DNA of 64,000 nucleotides from a virus, in IMG/VR virus record IMGVR_UViG_3300033149_004284, positions 1 to 64,000 of that record, one strand, 5' to 3'. The notes under the pieces are model-generated. The model searched no databases. It was not told the DNA's origin and was given only the letters and a program-made list of their open reading frames with translations. This document shows positions 15,775 through 23,707 of the stretch, in pieces (the first letter of the stretch is position 1; each line of letters opens with the position of its first letter). The position numbers and the translations under genes were made by a program.

Positions 15775-16157
15775 GCTTTGCTTTCCTCCCTTATCCAATT
15801 CAGGGCTGCCAGAGTGATGGCCTTGGCATCAGTCGCTCCAAATGCACTAGCATATTCCTTGCTAGAGGGCCACCAAAATTCGGCGTAACAATAGCCTGAA
15901 CAACTTTTCAACCTAAATGACACACCTCGGCCCACTATGGCATCTTTTACCCGCATCGCCTGGGCAATATTCGAGTGCGGCGACCAGACACGGTTCTCCT
16001 CCACTGGGCAGCCCGTTGTCTCTGCTATCCTATCGGCCTCTTCAGCAAGATACATTAGCATTAGGGGATCGCCAGGATCGTACCAATGTCCTGTCTCTGA
16101 CGTCCATCCCATCAAGTCTCGTGCTAACTTGTTGTCGATCTCTCGCCAGTCAGACAT
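15771..16157 (-). CDS. Phage ABA-sandwich/DUF2591-like protein
   Basis: A 128-aa protein: WREIDNKLARDLMGW, WSPHSNIAQAMRVKD, YCYAEFWWPSS, DAKAITLAALNWI. This alternates helix-strand elements as in the phage ABA-sandwich family, whose function is unknown. AAGGAGAGAG before ATG 16157 fixes the start; the stop is coupled to the ASCH-like gene. Confidence 0.7.
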   Translation of the reverse strand: MSDWREIDNKLARDLMGWTSETGHWYDPGDPLMLMYLAEEADRIAETTGCPVEENRVWSPHSNIAQAMRVKDAIVGRGVSFRLKSCSGYCYAEFWWPSSKEYASAFGATDAKAITLAALNWIREESKA

Positions 16158-16402
16158 GCTCTCTCTCCTTTTTCCATAGCTAACTGGATCGCAAGTGCAT
16201 GGGCGCAAAGATTGTCGGTGAAGGAATGGTCTGTACCCCAAGGACAGGTGCAGAGAAAGTGACCAGAGTTAAATACGATGGTATGATAGTATCCCTCCTT
16301 TTCTCGGACTGTTCCTTCGGCGTCCCGACCATTCCGCCAGAGGATAGTGATTCGTTCCTCGTCCACCAGCCGTTGCGCCTTCTTCACGCGGGTCTCGGTC
16401 AT
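16124..16402 (-). CDS. SWIM zinc-finger protein 1
   Basis: A 92-aa protein starting MTETRVKKAQRLVDEERITI. The C-x-C-x(n)-C-x-H motif of SWIM domains is in FLCTCPWGTDHSFTDNLCAH. SWIM fingers bind DNA or protein and normally sit in larger proteins; here the domain makes up almost the whole product. ATG 16402 is coupled to the upstream stop. Two close paralogues lie upstream. Confidence 0.8.
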   Translation of the reverse strand: MTETRVKKAQRLVDEERITILWRNGRDAEGTVREKEGYYHTIVFNSGHFLCTCPWGTDHSFTDNLCAHALAIQLAMEKGERACLTGERSTTS

Positions 16403-16644
16403 AGTTCCGTCCTCCCCATAGCCAGTTTGACCGCGAGTGCGTGGGCGCAGAGGTCGTCGGTGTAAGAATGGTGTTGGCCCCAGTCGCAAGTGCAGAAGAA
16501 GCAGCCAGAGTCGTAGATCACAGTGCGGTAGAAGCCCCCATCTCTCAGTATCCTGGCTTCAATATAGTTGTGCCGTCGCATAATGGCACAAACCCGTCCT
16601 TCATCCTCCAGCCGTTGTGCCTTCTCCAGGCGTGTCTCAGTCAT
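16399..16644 (-). CDS. SWIM zinc-finger protein 2
   Basis: An 81-aa paralogue of the 16124 gene: MTETRLEKAQRLEDEGRVCA and FFCTCDWGQHHSYTDDLCAH carry the same frame of residues, including the C-x-C ... C-x-H motif. Its ATG overlaps the stop of a tiny membrane gene and its own stop overlaps the next SWIM gene. Tandem duplication is evident. Confidence 0.8.
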   Translation of the reverse strand: MTETRLEKAQRLEDEGRVCAIMRRHNYIEARILRDGGFYRTVIYDSGCFFCTCDWGQHHSYTDDLCAHALAVKLAMGRTEL

Positions 16645-16754
16645 GCTCCGTACTTCTCCCCTGCAAGAAAGGCTCCTAGGACAAATACAAAGATCATGAC
16701 AATACCCCGTGCGATGGACACGGGTGTGGCGAGCCAAGTCCAAAGATCAGTCAT
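16641..16754 (-). CDS. Tiny membrane protein, 37 aa
   Basis: Sequence begins MTDLWTWLATPVSIARGIVM and continues as one membrane segment (IFVFVLGAFLAGEKYGA). AAGGAGGAGC precedes the ATG at 16754, and the stop overlaps the SWIM gene start (ATGA). Unknown function. Confidence 0.7.
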   Translation of the reverse strand: MTDLWTWLATPVSIARGIVMIFVFVLGAFLAGEKYGA

Positions 16755-16779
16755 TTGCTCCTCCTTGCATAGTGTGTCT

Positions 16780-17142
16780 TCATGATCTCTCAGCCTCATC
16801 GGGCCATAGGGCTTGCAACAGAACTTTCTGGCATTTGAAACACAGGTAGAACGATTCGCCCCCCATCTCAAAGGCCTTGAGACTGTTTGTTGCTCTCTCT
16901 GGGATTCCGCATCGCCTACAGAAAGGTTCGTCGGGTCTGCGTATACTTTGCCAGTATTGTTTTAGTGTGGGGCTGATGTCAGAAGCTAGGTGCATATCTC
17001 TTTCCTTCTTTCCGTGATGATTGATACTGGGCGGCGTTCCTGGGTTGCCTTCAGGATCGAACCACGTCCAGTATTTGCCATCTACTGTGTATCGCTTTTC
17101 CCATCCCACCATCGGTTTGGCTTGTTGCTGATAGGGGGGCAT
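16780..17142 (-). CDS. Zinc-ribbon protein, 120 aa
   Basis: The C-terminal half holds a four-Cys ribbon (PFCRRCGIPERATNS ... FYLCFKCQKVLLQAL). The N-terminal half is polar with several Trp (YWTWFDPEGNPG). AAAGGAGAAC before ATG 17142 supports the long form; an internal ATG at 16995 also has a ribosome site and could give a 71-aa form. Function unknown. Confidence 0.65.
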   Translation of the reverse strand: MPPYQQQAKPMVGWEKRYTVDGKYWTWFDPEGNPGTPPSINHHGKKERDMHLASDISPTLKQYWQSIRRPDEPFCRRCGIPERATNSLKAFEMGGESFYLCFKCQKVLLQALWPDEAERS

Positions 17143-17201
17143 CGGTCAGTTCTCCTTTCGCATAGGATTACAACAACGAGCCTATTCATTGAGTTGCCTC
17201 G

Positions 17202-17495
17202 TTATTGTGTCTCTCTTCTTTTCTTCGCCAGATCACCTAATGCTTCCGACACAGCAATCAGGCAACTGGAAACACGAGAGTTGGCATAGCCTGTATAGCT
17301 CTTGTAATACTCATCCCACAAGTGAGGCTCTTGGTAATAAGCTCTTGCGTTCCAGCCTCGATCACGTACTCCAATGGCAATCTCGGTGCCATCTGGCATG
17401 TTTGCTATCAGATTGCCTATCGCTGCATACTCTGTACCAGACGGCATGTTTGCTATCTGTTTGCCTAAAGCCTCACGCTCTGCCTCGGTTAGCAT
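17202..17495 (-). CDS. Hypothetical protein with internal repeat, 97 aa
   Basis: Starts MLTEAEREALGKQIANMPSG with AAAGGAGAAC upstream. A 14-residue motif is duplicated (GKQIANMPSGTEYA / GNLIANMPDGTEIA). C-terminus is basic. Not recognised. Confidence 0.6.
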   Translation of the reverse strand: MLTEAEREALGKQIANMPSGTEYAAIGNLIANMPDGTEIAIGVRDRGWNARAYYQEPHLWDEYYKSYTGYANSRVSSCLIAVSEALGDLAKKRRETQ

Positions 17496-17499
17496 TTGG

Positions 17500-17928
17500 T
17501 CAGTTCTCCTTTTCCATGGCCAACTGAACGGCAAGTGCATGAACGCAGAGGTCGTCGGTGTAAGAATGGTGTTGACCCCAGTTGCAGGTGCAGAAGAACT
17601 TGCCAGAGGTATAGACCGTAGTGTGATAGTGGCTCCTCTCTGTCTGCACAACTGCTCCCGTCTCGTAAGCGCCACGATAGCCAATCTTCACCTTTCCCTC
17701 GTCCACCAGCCTCTGCGCCTTCTCCAGGCGTGTCTCGGCCATTTGCGGATTTCCTCCATGTTGTCCTCTCTGATCTAGCGCTTTCCTCAAAGCTTCTCTT
17801 GCATCCAGAATATCCAGATCGTACAGCATCCCGTTCCCGATGTTGTCCATCTTCTCTAGCAAAAGTTCACCCGCTTCCCTCAATTCATCCACCGGCTGCT
17901 GCACATTCTCTGTGCATGTCTCTGTCAT
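17500..17928 (-). CDS. SWIM zinc-finger protein 3 with N-terminal extension
   Basis: A 142-aa protein. Residues 63-142 (MAETRLEKAQRLVDEGKVKI ... FFCTCNWGQHHSYTDDLCVH) are a third SWIM paralogue. The first 62 residues are a helical extension (MTETCTENVQQPVDELREAG). Both starts have good ribosome sites (AAAAGGAG at 17928 and GGAGGAAAT at the internal ATG 17742), so two products, long and SWIM-only, are possible. Confidence 0.75.
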   Translation of the reverse strand: MTETCTENVQQPVDELREAGELLLEKMDNIGNGMLYDLDILDAREALRKALDQRGQHGGNPQMAETRLEKAQRLVDEGKVKIGYRGAYETGAVVQTERSHYHTTVYTSGKFFCTCNWGQHHSYTDDLCVHALAVQLAMEKEN

Positions 17929-17983
17929 CGGTTACTCCTTTTCTACAGAGCTCTCATAGTGGTAAGTTACTCCATGGACATTC

Positions 17984-18358
17984 CTATGGTAGTAAGTGCA
18001 ACCATGACAATAGCCGATATAGCCAGGTTCGCCTGAGTGACTCATACTGGCGTATAATGACTCGCTGCTCTTGCAACTCTTTCTCTATTCGCGATGCCAC
18101 AATGCTGTCCACCAAACCTGCCAATTTATCTGGCAGGTCGTCGTCACAAACCCAAATCGTCAGTACTTGGTCCTGCTTCCAGTGCCTCCTTGTTAGCTTG
18201 TGGCGATGATAGACCTTAGAAGATACATTTGCCAGATTGCTCTGCCCGAAATCGTACCACACGTCTGGCTCTTCATAGAAACGTTCTCCAGCGAACTTGG
18301 GGGGTACATTCACCGTTCGCGTCTTTACTTCCCACAACTCTATGGTTTCTGTAGTCAT
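17984..18358 (-). CDS. Hypothetical protein, 124 aa
   Basis: A beta-rich N-terminal half (ELWEVKTRTVNVPPKFAGER) and a helical, basic C-terminal half ending in an amphipathic hydrophobic patch (WLYRLLSWLHLLP) that could sit on a membrane. GAAGGAGGG precedes the start. Not recognised. Confidence 0.6.
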   Translation of the reverse strand: MTTETIELWEVKTRTVNVPPKFAGERFYEEPDVWYDFGQSNLANVSSKVYHRHKLTRRHWKQDQVLTIWVCDDDLPDKLAGLVDSIVASRIEKELQEQRVIIRQYESLRRTWLYRLLSWLHLLP

Positions 18359-18370
18359 AGCGACCCTCCT

Positions 18371-18604
18371 TCAGTCTCCCACATGAGATAGCAAACTATC
18401 ACCCCCACTGCGCCAAGAGTCTAGCACGGCATCGAACCAGGCACTAGCCTCTCGTCCCTTCATCCGCATGGCTTGCAATTCTTCAGGGGTCACAGAGCCC
18501 CAATATTCCTGGCACATCCGCTCTAGTTCTTCATCAGAATATCCTAGGTCGCCCATCGTCCTCGGGTACTGATTCCATCCACTTTGCGCTTTTTCGTCGG
18601 CCAT
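18371..18604 (-). CDS. Hypothetical acidic protein, 77 aa
   Basis: Helical and acidic (LGYSDEELERMCQEYWGSVT, EELQAMRMKGREASAWFD). AGAGGAGAC precedes the start. No family recognised. Confidence 0.6.
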   Translation of the reverse strand: MADEKAQSGWNQYPRTMGDLGYSDEELERMCQEYWGSVTPEELQAMRMKGREASAWFDAVLDSWRSGGDSLLSHVGD

Positions 18605-18638
18605 CTATAGTCTCCTCTTCGCTGCAACTTGGCATGTC

Positions 18639-18908
18639 TCACATATCTCTTCCGTCTCTCCTCCTTATGGAATCACGCAACTCCTCAATCCAGCACCAGT
18701 CTGGCAGACCATAGCTGTGTCTCACTATGACCAGACCAGGGAATCGTTTCCTACCTATTCCTTGAGAAGTAGCGCACTCCATAATGTCAATATAGCCTGG
18801 GTCACCAGACATAATGACATTCAACTCATCCTCTATCTTGGGCAATTTCGCCAGTAATCCCAACAGTGGAGTGGTCGCCAGTGCTTTTACAAACTCGCGG
18901 CGATTCAT
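18639..18908 (-). CDS. Small protein with a twin-arginine-like signal
   Basis: An 89-aa protein starting MNRREFVKALATTPLLGLLA: an N-terminal RR-x-F-V-K motif followed by a short hydrophobic stretch, the layout of a Tat export signal. GATAGGAGGAGAG fixes ATG 18908. The remainder (about 60 residues) includes DWCWIEELRDSIRRR. Export by the Tat route is a prediction only; the hydrophobic core is short. Confidence 0.6.
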   Translation of the reverse strand: MNRREFVKALATTPLLGLLAKLPKIEDELNVIMSGDPGYIDIMECATSQGIGRKRFPGLVIVRHSYGLPDWCWIEELRDSIRRRDGRDM

Positions 18909-18934
18909 CTCTCCTCCTATCACACGTGCAATTG

Positions 18935-19153
18935 TTAGTCTGCTACAAGATAGGCATGCTCTATCAGATACGTGTTCTCTGCCAGCAAATCGTCGGTTGA
19001 TAAGAATTCACCGCAGGTAGGACAATGGGTAATGTATTCACCCGCAGTTGGGCTTTCTTCCTCCTCATCCCTATACTCTGGCCTATATCGAATCCCTGTC
19101 CATCGATACACGAGCCAGATTCTGTGACCGCATCCGTGCCGCATGAATACCAT
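18935..19153 (-). CDS. Small zinc-finger protein, 72 aa
   Basis: Has RHGCGHRIWLVYRWTG and, 25 residues later, THCPTCGEFLS, together a likely Cys/His zinc site, followed by an acidic helical tail. ATG 19153 is chosen because GGAGGA is well placed; a GTG eight codons upstream overlaps its own putative site. Function unknown. Confidence 0.6.
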   Translation of the reverse strand: MVFMRHGCGHRIWLVYRWTGIRYRPEYRDEEEESPTAGEYITHCPTCGEFLSTDDLLAENTYLIEHAYLVAD

Positions 19154-19181
19154 AGCCGGGTCCTCCTCGCTAGTCACTCCT

Positions 19182-19436
19182 TCACAGAATATCTATTAGC
19201 CTAGTTCGAGCGGCCGATCTATCGCTTCGAACTGGCGTCTCGTCGCTACTGAGATGCAAATCTGTCACCAGCCAGTCTATCTCGTTCTTGCCCGTGATGT
19301 CCTTCTCTATTGCACGCAGTGTCGACGAAAGTTTTGAGATGGCTTTGGCAAAATCGTCAAGTGAAACTTTGCCCTCAAGATGAATCGCCAAACTGTCTTT
19401 GTCCATGTTGTTGTTCCCCACACTTACTTTTGTCAT
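19182..19436 (-). CDS. Hypothetical protein, 84 aa
   Basis: A helical protein (SLDDFAKAISKLSSTLRAIE) with an acidic middle. The ribosome site is modest (GAGGCGATGGG). Upstream, bases 19437-19636 carry no convincing gene; they include a 13-base palindrome GGCATATTATGCC at 19608-19620 that could be an operator. Confidence 0.5.
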   Translation of the reverse strand: MTKVSVGNNNMDKDSLAIHLEGKVSLDDFAKAISKLSSTLRAIEKDITGKNEIDWLVTDLHLSSDETPVRSDRSAARTRLIDIL

Positions 19437-19636
19437 CCCATCGCCTCGCTAACAACACCGCAATAAGGTTGTCAGTATCCTAGCCACAGAGAGGACTATG
19501 ACGCGGGCGTGGCTCGCCTGCTTCCGCTAAGGGATTTTGGTTGCCCACGGTAAGCTCAGCTATGCCCCTGTATCATCCCAGACCGGTTGCCACACATACA
19601 TATATCGGGCATATTATGCCGCCCGCGCCTTGTCCT

Positions 19637-19987
19637 TTAGCCTACACGATTGTTGATTTCATTTACCTCCTTCAGTACCCTCTCCAATCTTACAAGGATG
19701 TTGTCATTCAAAACCTGGGTACAGTTGTCAAGCCGCTGAATCACTTTTGTAGGCTTGGGTATGACCAGTTCTGTTCCCTCGCCGTTTTGAGAGATTCCCA
19801 AAACATCCTCGATATAGCAGAGCCGCCTTTGAATCCGGTCTACACAATCACAGAGTGTCGCAACCTTCACTTCGTCAATCGCCTCTGGATTTCTCATCGT
19901 AGCATCCTCTTGTAACGCTGTCCCACCATAACATCCCAGTGTCATTACTTCCCCTATCCCTGTCGCCTCTGGCCCTAAGATAACCAT
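19637..19987 (-). CDS. Helical protein, 116 aa
   Basis: ATG 19987 has AAAGGAGG at ideal spacing. The C-terminal 85 residues are helical with a coiled-coil pattern (VATLCDCVDRIQRRLCYIED, LVRLERVLKEVNEINNRV). An internal ATG at 19897 with AGAGGATGC could give a shorter form. Not recognised. Confidence 0.6.
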   Translation of the reverse strand: MVILGPEATGIGEVMTLGCYGGTALQEDATMRNPEAIDEVKVATLCDCVDRIQRRLCYIEDVLGISQNGEGTELVIPKPTKVIQRLDNCTQVLNDNILVRLERVLKEVNEINNRVG

Positions 19988-20017
19988 CCTTCCTCCTTTC
20001 GGTTTTTTGCTATTCTC

Positions 20018-20107
20018 TCATCCCCTCTTGGTCATAGCCAACAACGCCATGATCGCCATCCCGAACCACACTCCTAACACCCAAGCTACGCCAACCCACC
20101 ATCCCAT
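20018..20107 (-). CDS. Tiny membrane protein, 29 aa
   Basis: A short frame, MGWWVGVAWVLGVWFGMAIM then ALLAMTKRG, preceded by GAGGGGGG. Almost the whole product is one membrane segment with a basic C-terminus. Unknown function. Confidence 0.6.
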   Translation of the reverse strand: MGWWVGVAWVLGVWFGMAIMALLAMTKRG

Positions 20108-20145
20108 TATCCCCCCTCCAGACTCACGTTGGTCGAATACGAATA

Positions 20146-20550
20146 TCACTTGCCTCCAGCCTCCTCGCTCACCTCTTCACATGTCCAGACTAGATAGCCA
20201 GGGGTTTCGTGGAGAAGGCTCGCCACTTCCCTAGGAAGCACCTTGGACTTGACAAGTGCATTTACAGCTTTCTTGGAGACTTTGCGCTCAACCAGCTGGG
20301 GTAAAACCTCACCAAGGCCAAGGTCAGCAAGGTAGCTCTGAATCTCAGGGAAAAAGTATTCGCTATGTGTACGCCTGCTGGCTGTAAGTCTGACGCTGCC
20401 AACAATCCTTGTTTCTCGCTTGGCGACTAGAGGGCCCCAGGCTTCCTTGAGTTGCTTCTTGATAGATGCCTCGCGGCGGGCCAGGGCTTTCTGCGTTCTT
20501 CGGACGGAGTAAAGACTGTATGCCAAATATTCTAACTGTCTCTCTTTCAT
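20146..20550 (-). CDS. Basic protein near the nuclease gene, 134 aa
   Basis: Starts MKERQLEYLAYSLYSVRRTQ. Basic helical first half (ALARREASIKKQLKEAWG), then EYFFPEIQSYLADLGLGE and repeated helical turns. Placed between small genes and the ERCC4-type nuclease; a DNA-binding role is possible but not shown. AGAGGAATAGG precedes the start. Confidence 0.6.
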   Translation of the reverse strand: MKERQLEYLAYSLYSVRRTQKALARREASIKKQLKEAWGPLVAKRETRIVGSVRLTASRRTHSEYFFPEIQSYLADLGLGEVLPQLVERKVSKKAVNALVKSKVLPREVASLLHETPGYLVWTCEEVSEEAGGK

Positions 20551-20563
20551 ACCTATTCCTCTC

Positions 20564-21280
20564 TTACCCATGCGAGCCATTGCCCTTCCCATACTCAGCA
20601 TGGGCCGCTTGGTAGATTGACCTTGCAGTTACTTTCCCTATGCCTTTCACTGTCCTGAGTTCCTCTTGACTAGCCGATAAGACGGCCAAGGGAGTTTTCA
20701 GCTCCGCCAATAACCGCTTGGCAAGTTCCACACTGACTCGCGGGCAGCCAGTTACAATGTGGATGGCTCGAATGTCGTCTTGATTGCCCATCGCGAACGG
20801 CATCCGCCTTTTCATCAGGCTCTCATGACGCTCCTTCTGAAACCAGCTGTGGATAGAAACGAGTACCTGCGCAGCAGTGTACTTGTTTGGCGCTATAGGC
20901 AGAACTGTGACCCCGTGCTTGCTAATTGATAGCAAGGCATTGGTCAGTTGAGTATAAGTAGGCCAGGGAGGATGGACTTTGACTCCCGTCCTCGTGCGAC
21001 AGTAACCCTGCTTAGTGACAGTCAGGAATCCAAAGGGGAGCAGGAGGGAGGACTCATAGGTCAGTATCATCCGAGCAGATTGCTCAAATAGCCTGCCGCT
21101 GCGGAGGGAGCTCAGCAAGTCATCAGACGCCTTCAGCTCGACGCCAACCGAGATGCCGCCATGAGCCAGGAAGCTGACGTCTCCTGCCTCCAGCCTGGTA
21201 GTCAGGACCTCTGCGCCAGCCTCCTCCAGGAGCTCTAGCACATGGTGATGCCCACGATTGTCGGCTATAAAGAGCGCCAC
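20564..21280 (-). CDS. ERCC4/XPF-type nuclease with C-terminal helix-hairpin-helix
   Basis: A 238-aa protein. The N-terminal domain has the ERCC4 catalytic layout GD-x(n)-E-x-K-x(3)-D: G33-D34, then GVELKASDD (E48, K50, D53/D54), then LRSGRLFEQ. The usual ERK is ELK here. The C-terminus has helix-hairpin-helix elements (VTGCPRVSVELAKRLLAELK and LRTVKGIGKVTARSIYQAA). This is the architecture of XPF/Mus81-type structure-specific nucleases that cut flaps and forks. Neighbours (RecT-like, Cas4-like, helicase) support recombination or replication repair. Confidence 0.85.
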   Translation of the reverse strand: MALFIADNRGHHHVLELLEEAGAEVLTTRLEAGDVSFLAHGGISVGVELKASDDLLSSLRSGRLFEQSARMILTYESSLLLPFGFLTVTKQGYCRTRTGVKVHPPWPTYTQLTNALLSISKHGVTVLPIAPNKYTAAQVLVSIHSWFQKERHESLMKRRMPFAMGNQDDIRAIHIVTGCPRVSVELAKRLLAELKTPLAVLSASQEELRTVKGIGKVTARSIYQAAHAEYGKGNGSHG

Positions 21281-21299
21281 AGGACTATCCTCTTACAGA

Positions 21300-22331
21300 C
21301 TATTCCTCGCCATATAGACTGCCGTCTTCCTTGACCAATTCACTTAAGTCGAACGTCTCTGTATCCAGGCCTGGCTCCTGGCTTAGTCTTTGATCCACAA
21401 ACTTAACAATTCCCATTTTCTCAAGTTCGGGTATCTCCTTGGAGTAGAGGCCTGATATCATTGTTAAGATAGACTCTCGTCTATCAGCAGCCTCTTTGCT
21501 GTCTAGGACTTCTTTGAGCGCATCCAAGGTAGCCTGAGGTGTGCCGAATTTGGCCTTAGCCTCAGGAATGTCTGAACATTCCAAGAGGTAGAGCGCCTCC
21601 TTGGGACTACGGCCTAAGGCTACAGCAGCCCTAGTGAAGTCCAGCCAGTCTGAGACTGGGGTTCCTGCTAACCCTACTGGTTTCTCCTCACCAGACTCAT
21701 CTAGCAGCGGTCTCTCCTCGCTTGCCATGGATACTACTAGCCCCTCCTCCCTCGACAGAGTAGCCGTTGGCAGTGTAGAGAAAGGAGACTCACCACTGAG
21801 CTCCTCCCAGCCATAGAGATGACTCGATATATCTGGAAATAAAGCTCGTCCTCCTCTTAGGATACATCTGGCTCGATGCATGTCCTTACCGAACTTACGG
21901 TAGGTGTCCTTGTTTGCAAAGCCAGCCCGCTTGTCATCAGCAGATGACCAAGTTGTGGTATAGGCGCTGGGGATTCCCTTTCGCTTCATGGTCATTGTGC
22001 AGGAATCGTCTGTCTCCTCGAAGGAGATATCCTCCAGGAGGCCGCTCCTGAAGATGAGGGCCAAGATAGTTTGAGAGTCTGCCTGGACCGCTCCGTGAAC
22101 TGGGAACAGGCCCCCGCTGACGGATACCATTGGAGGGAGGCCTAACTCACGCCCCCTGAGCATCACTGCCAGTGCTTTCTCAGGAGTATCTAAGCTCTTT
22201 GGGAGGAACCCAGATTCGACTAAGACGTTGGCCTGAGCTCTCATTTCCTCGAAGGAGGCCATGGGCGTAGGCTGCCTGATAGCTGGAACCTGGGAAGTTT
22301 GCGATTGTTGTGAATCTATCACCTCGGTCAT
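21300..22331 (-). CDS. RecT-like annealing protein
   Basis: A 343-aa protein. Residues about 30-190 follow the RecT-like phage pattern: LVESGFLPKSLDTPEKALAV, RGRELGLPPMVSVSG, DSQTILALIFRSGLLEDI, TMTMKRKG, and RARCILRGGRALFPDI. Such proteins anneal complementary single strands during phage recombination. The C-terminal 130 residues are acidic and variable. It lies next to a Cas4/RecB-like nuclease that could supply resection. Assignment rests on motif pattern. Confidence 0.75.
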   Translation of the reverse strand: MTEVIDSQQSQTSQVPAIRQPTPMASFEEMRAQANVLVESGFLPKSLDTPEKALAVMLRGRELGLPPMVSVSGGLFPVHGAVQADSQTILALIFRSGLLEDISFEETDDSCTMTMKRKGIPSAYTTTWSSADDKRAGFANKDTYRKFGKDMHRARCILRGGRALFPDISSHLYGWEELSGESPFSTLPTATLSREEGLVVSMASEERPLLDESGEEKPVGLAGTPVSDWLDFTRAAVALGRSPKEALYLLECSDIPEAKAKFGTPQATLDALKEVLDSKEAADRRESILTMISGLYSKEIPELEKMGIVKFVDQRLSQEPGLDTETFDLSELVKEDGSLYGEE

Positions 22332-22564
22332 GACTCATCCCACCTTTCTCTGTCTGCTCTGTTTTGCCATTCTGATACCCAGTTAGGCATGGGTTCCAAT
22401 TTCTCACCCCGCAGGCGAGCCTCCTCCTTGAGCCAAGTGTCCTCAGCCTCGTCGTCCAATTCAACAAAGGGACCTCGGAAGGGGCCTTTGCGATTCTCTA
22501 GTTCTTGAAAGAAGGCTTGGTCCATAACCTCCTCTAACTCTTCAGACAATTCAGGCGTTCTCAC
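22328..22564 (-). CDS. Small acidic protein, 78 aa
   Basis: GTG start at 22564 with AAAGGAGGC upstream, coupled to the upstream stop (GTGA). Strongly acidic helical sequence (RTPELSEELEEVMDQAFFQE). Its stop overlaps the RecT-like start. Unknown. Confidence 0.6.
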   Translation of the reverse strand: MRTPELSEELEEVMDQAFFQELENRKGPFRGPFVELDDEAEDTWLKEEARLRGEKLEPMPNWVSEWQNRADRERWDES

Positions 22565-22941
22565 TTTGCCTCCTTTACCAAAGTAACATCGACGGAAGAA
22601 ATACTTACTCCGACTTGAAAGCGGGTTTTGTGCCTCCAAAACCGCATAATGCCGCTCGGATACTCACAGTCTGTTCGTAAAATGGGAATAAGGTTGAAGA
22701 GACTTTTGGGAACCGTCTCCTCAGTAAACTTCCAATTTACATCATCACAGTAGGCGGCTATCTCAGATATCCACTTTTCGCCTATTCGTGTCACTCCCAC
22801 GACTGCAATTTGCATGAAGCCGCTCTCATGCTTGCGACGTGTGGGGACAAGATATAGCCAGTCGTAAGTCGATACTTCGTCCCAAGGCCTTTCAGGTAGG
22901 CTCAATAGGGCCTTATGGGTGATCTTACCTAGAACTTCCAT
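22561..22941 (-). CDS. Hypothetical protein, 126 aa
   Basis: Beta-rich (YDWLYLVPTRRKHESGFMQI, QVGVSISSVDVTLVKEAK). Placed between the Cas4-like nuclease and the RecT-like gene in a coupled string. No family recognised. Confidence 0.65.
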   Translation of the reverse strand: MEVLGKITHKALLSLPERPWDEVSTYDWLYLVPTRRKHESGFMQIAVVGVTRIGEKWISEIAAYCDDVNWKFTEETVPKSLFNLIPILRTDCEYPSGIMRFWRHKTRFQVGVSISSVDVTLVKEAK

Positions 22942-22957
22942 GATATACCTCCCCTAT

Positions 22958-23707
22958 TCAACAAATGTCTCGATAGCTACACCAACGGCATAAGTAGGAT
23001 TCTCTCCTGGGAAATCTGCCTGCCGAGACTCCTTCAACGAACTCTGGGATAATCACGGAGTCAAGTTCATCTAACTGTGCCTCACTACGGTGAACTTCAG
23101 CGATCTGCCACTGAACTGGGAGAGCCTTGGTGCCGATTACAAATAGGAATCTATGCCCAGGAATCTGTTTCATATAGCAAGTGGATTGCAAATCCTCCTT
23201 GAGGCGTTTCTTGGGCCAAGGTCGAGAGGCAGTTTTGAAATCGTAGATAGCGTCTTCAGTCACTAGGTCAGGATGAGATATAAAGGGCAGATGACCGCCG
23301 TCTGGCAGTGAAACCTGTCTCCTCACTGTCATCTCCACGCCCACGATGGGAGAGAGGATAGATGGGGCTATCTCAGTCATGTAGGAGCGAACCATGGCGA
23401 GGCCTAAGGCCCGGAGATCGCTGGGATCGTTCCCAGACCAGTCGATCTGCTCTGTGAAAGTCACTACCCCATCTCGGAAGAAGTCATCTGTGATCCCACA
23501 ATCCCACTCTCTCTCGAATGCTGACAGAGCCCTGGTTTCCTCGTCTATCAGCCCAGCCGCTATGCCAGCATGCACACACCTACCAAAGTAAAGTGGCCAT
23601 GGGCATGCTACTGGGATGGCTAGAACTTCCGAAAGATAGAACTTCCGAGGACACTGACGGTACTGGGATAGATATGTATAGGAGAGAGACTTAAGCTCGA
23701 AACTCAT
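22958..23707 (-). CDS. Cas4/RecB-like PD-(D/E)xK nuclease with Fe-S cysteines
   Basis: A 249-aa protein. LSQYRQCPRKFYLSEVL, LYFGRCVHAGI, HPDLVTEDAIYDFKTAS (motifs II/III) and a C-terminal CRWCSYRDIC give the PD-(D/E)xK core plus four cysteines (C19, C240, C243, C249) arranged as in Cas4/AddB-type 4Fe-4S nucleases. There is no CRISPR array in the window, so a role in phage recombination (end resection with the RecT-like protein) is more likely than spacer acquisition. The stop and start are tightly coupled to neighbours. Confidence 0.85.
   Translation of the reverse strand: MSFELKSLSYTYLSQYRQCPRKFYLSEVLAIPVACPWPLYFGRCVHAGIAAGLIDEETRALSAFEREWDCGITDDFFRDGVVTFTEQIDWSGNDPSDLRALGLAMVRSYMTEIAPSILSPIVGVEMTVRRQVSLPDGGHLPFISHPDLVTEDAIYDFKTASRPWPKKRLKEDLQSTCYMKQIPGHRFLFVIGTKALPVQWQIAEVHRSEAQLDELDSVIIPEFVEGVSAGRFPRRESYLCRWCSYRDIC

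Noticed and set aside
18639-18908. Calling the 89-aa Tat-like protein a secreted effector
   Set aside because: Only the N-terminal motif supports export; the mature part has no recognisable domain.
22958-23707. Cas4-like gene as a sign of a CRISPR system
   Set aside because: No cas1/cas2 or repeat-spacer array was found in the window; the gene sits beside a RecT-like gene, so a recombination role is simpler.
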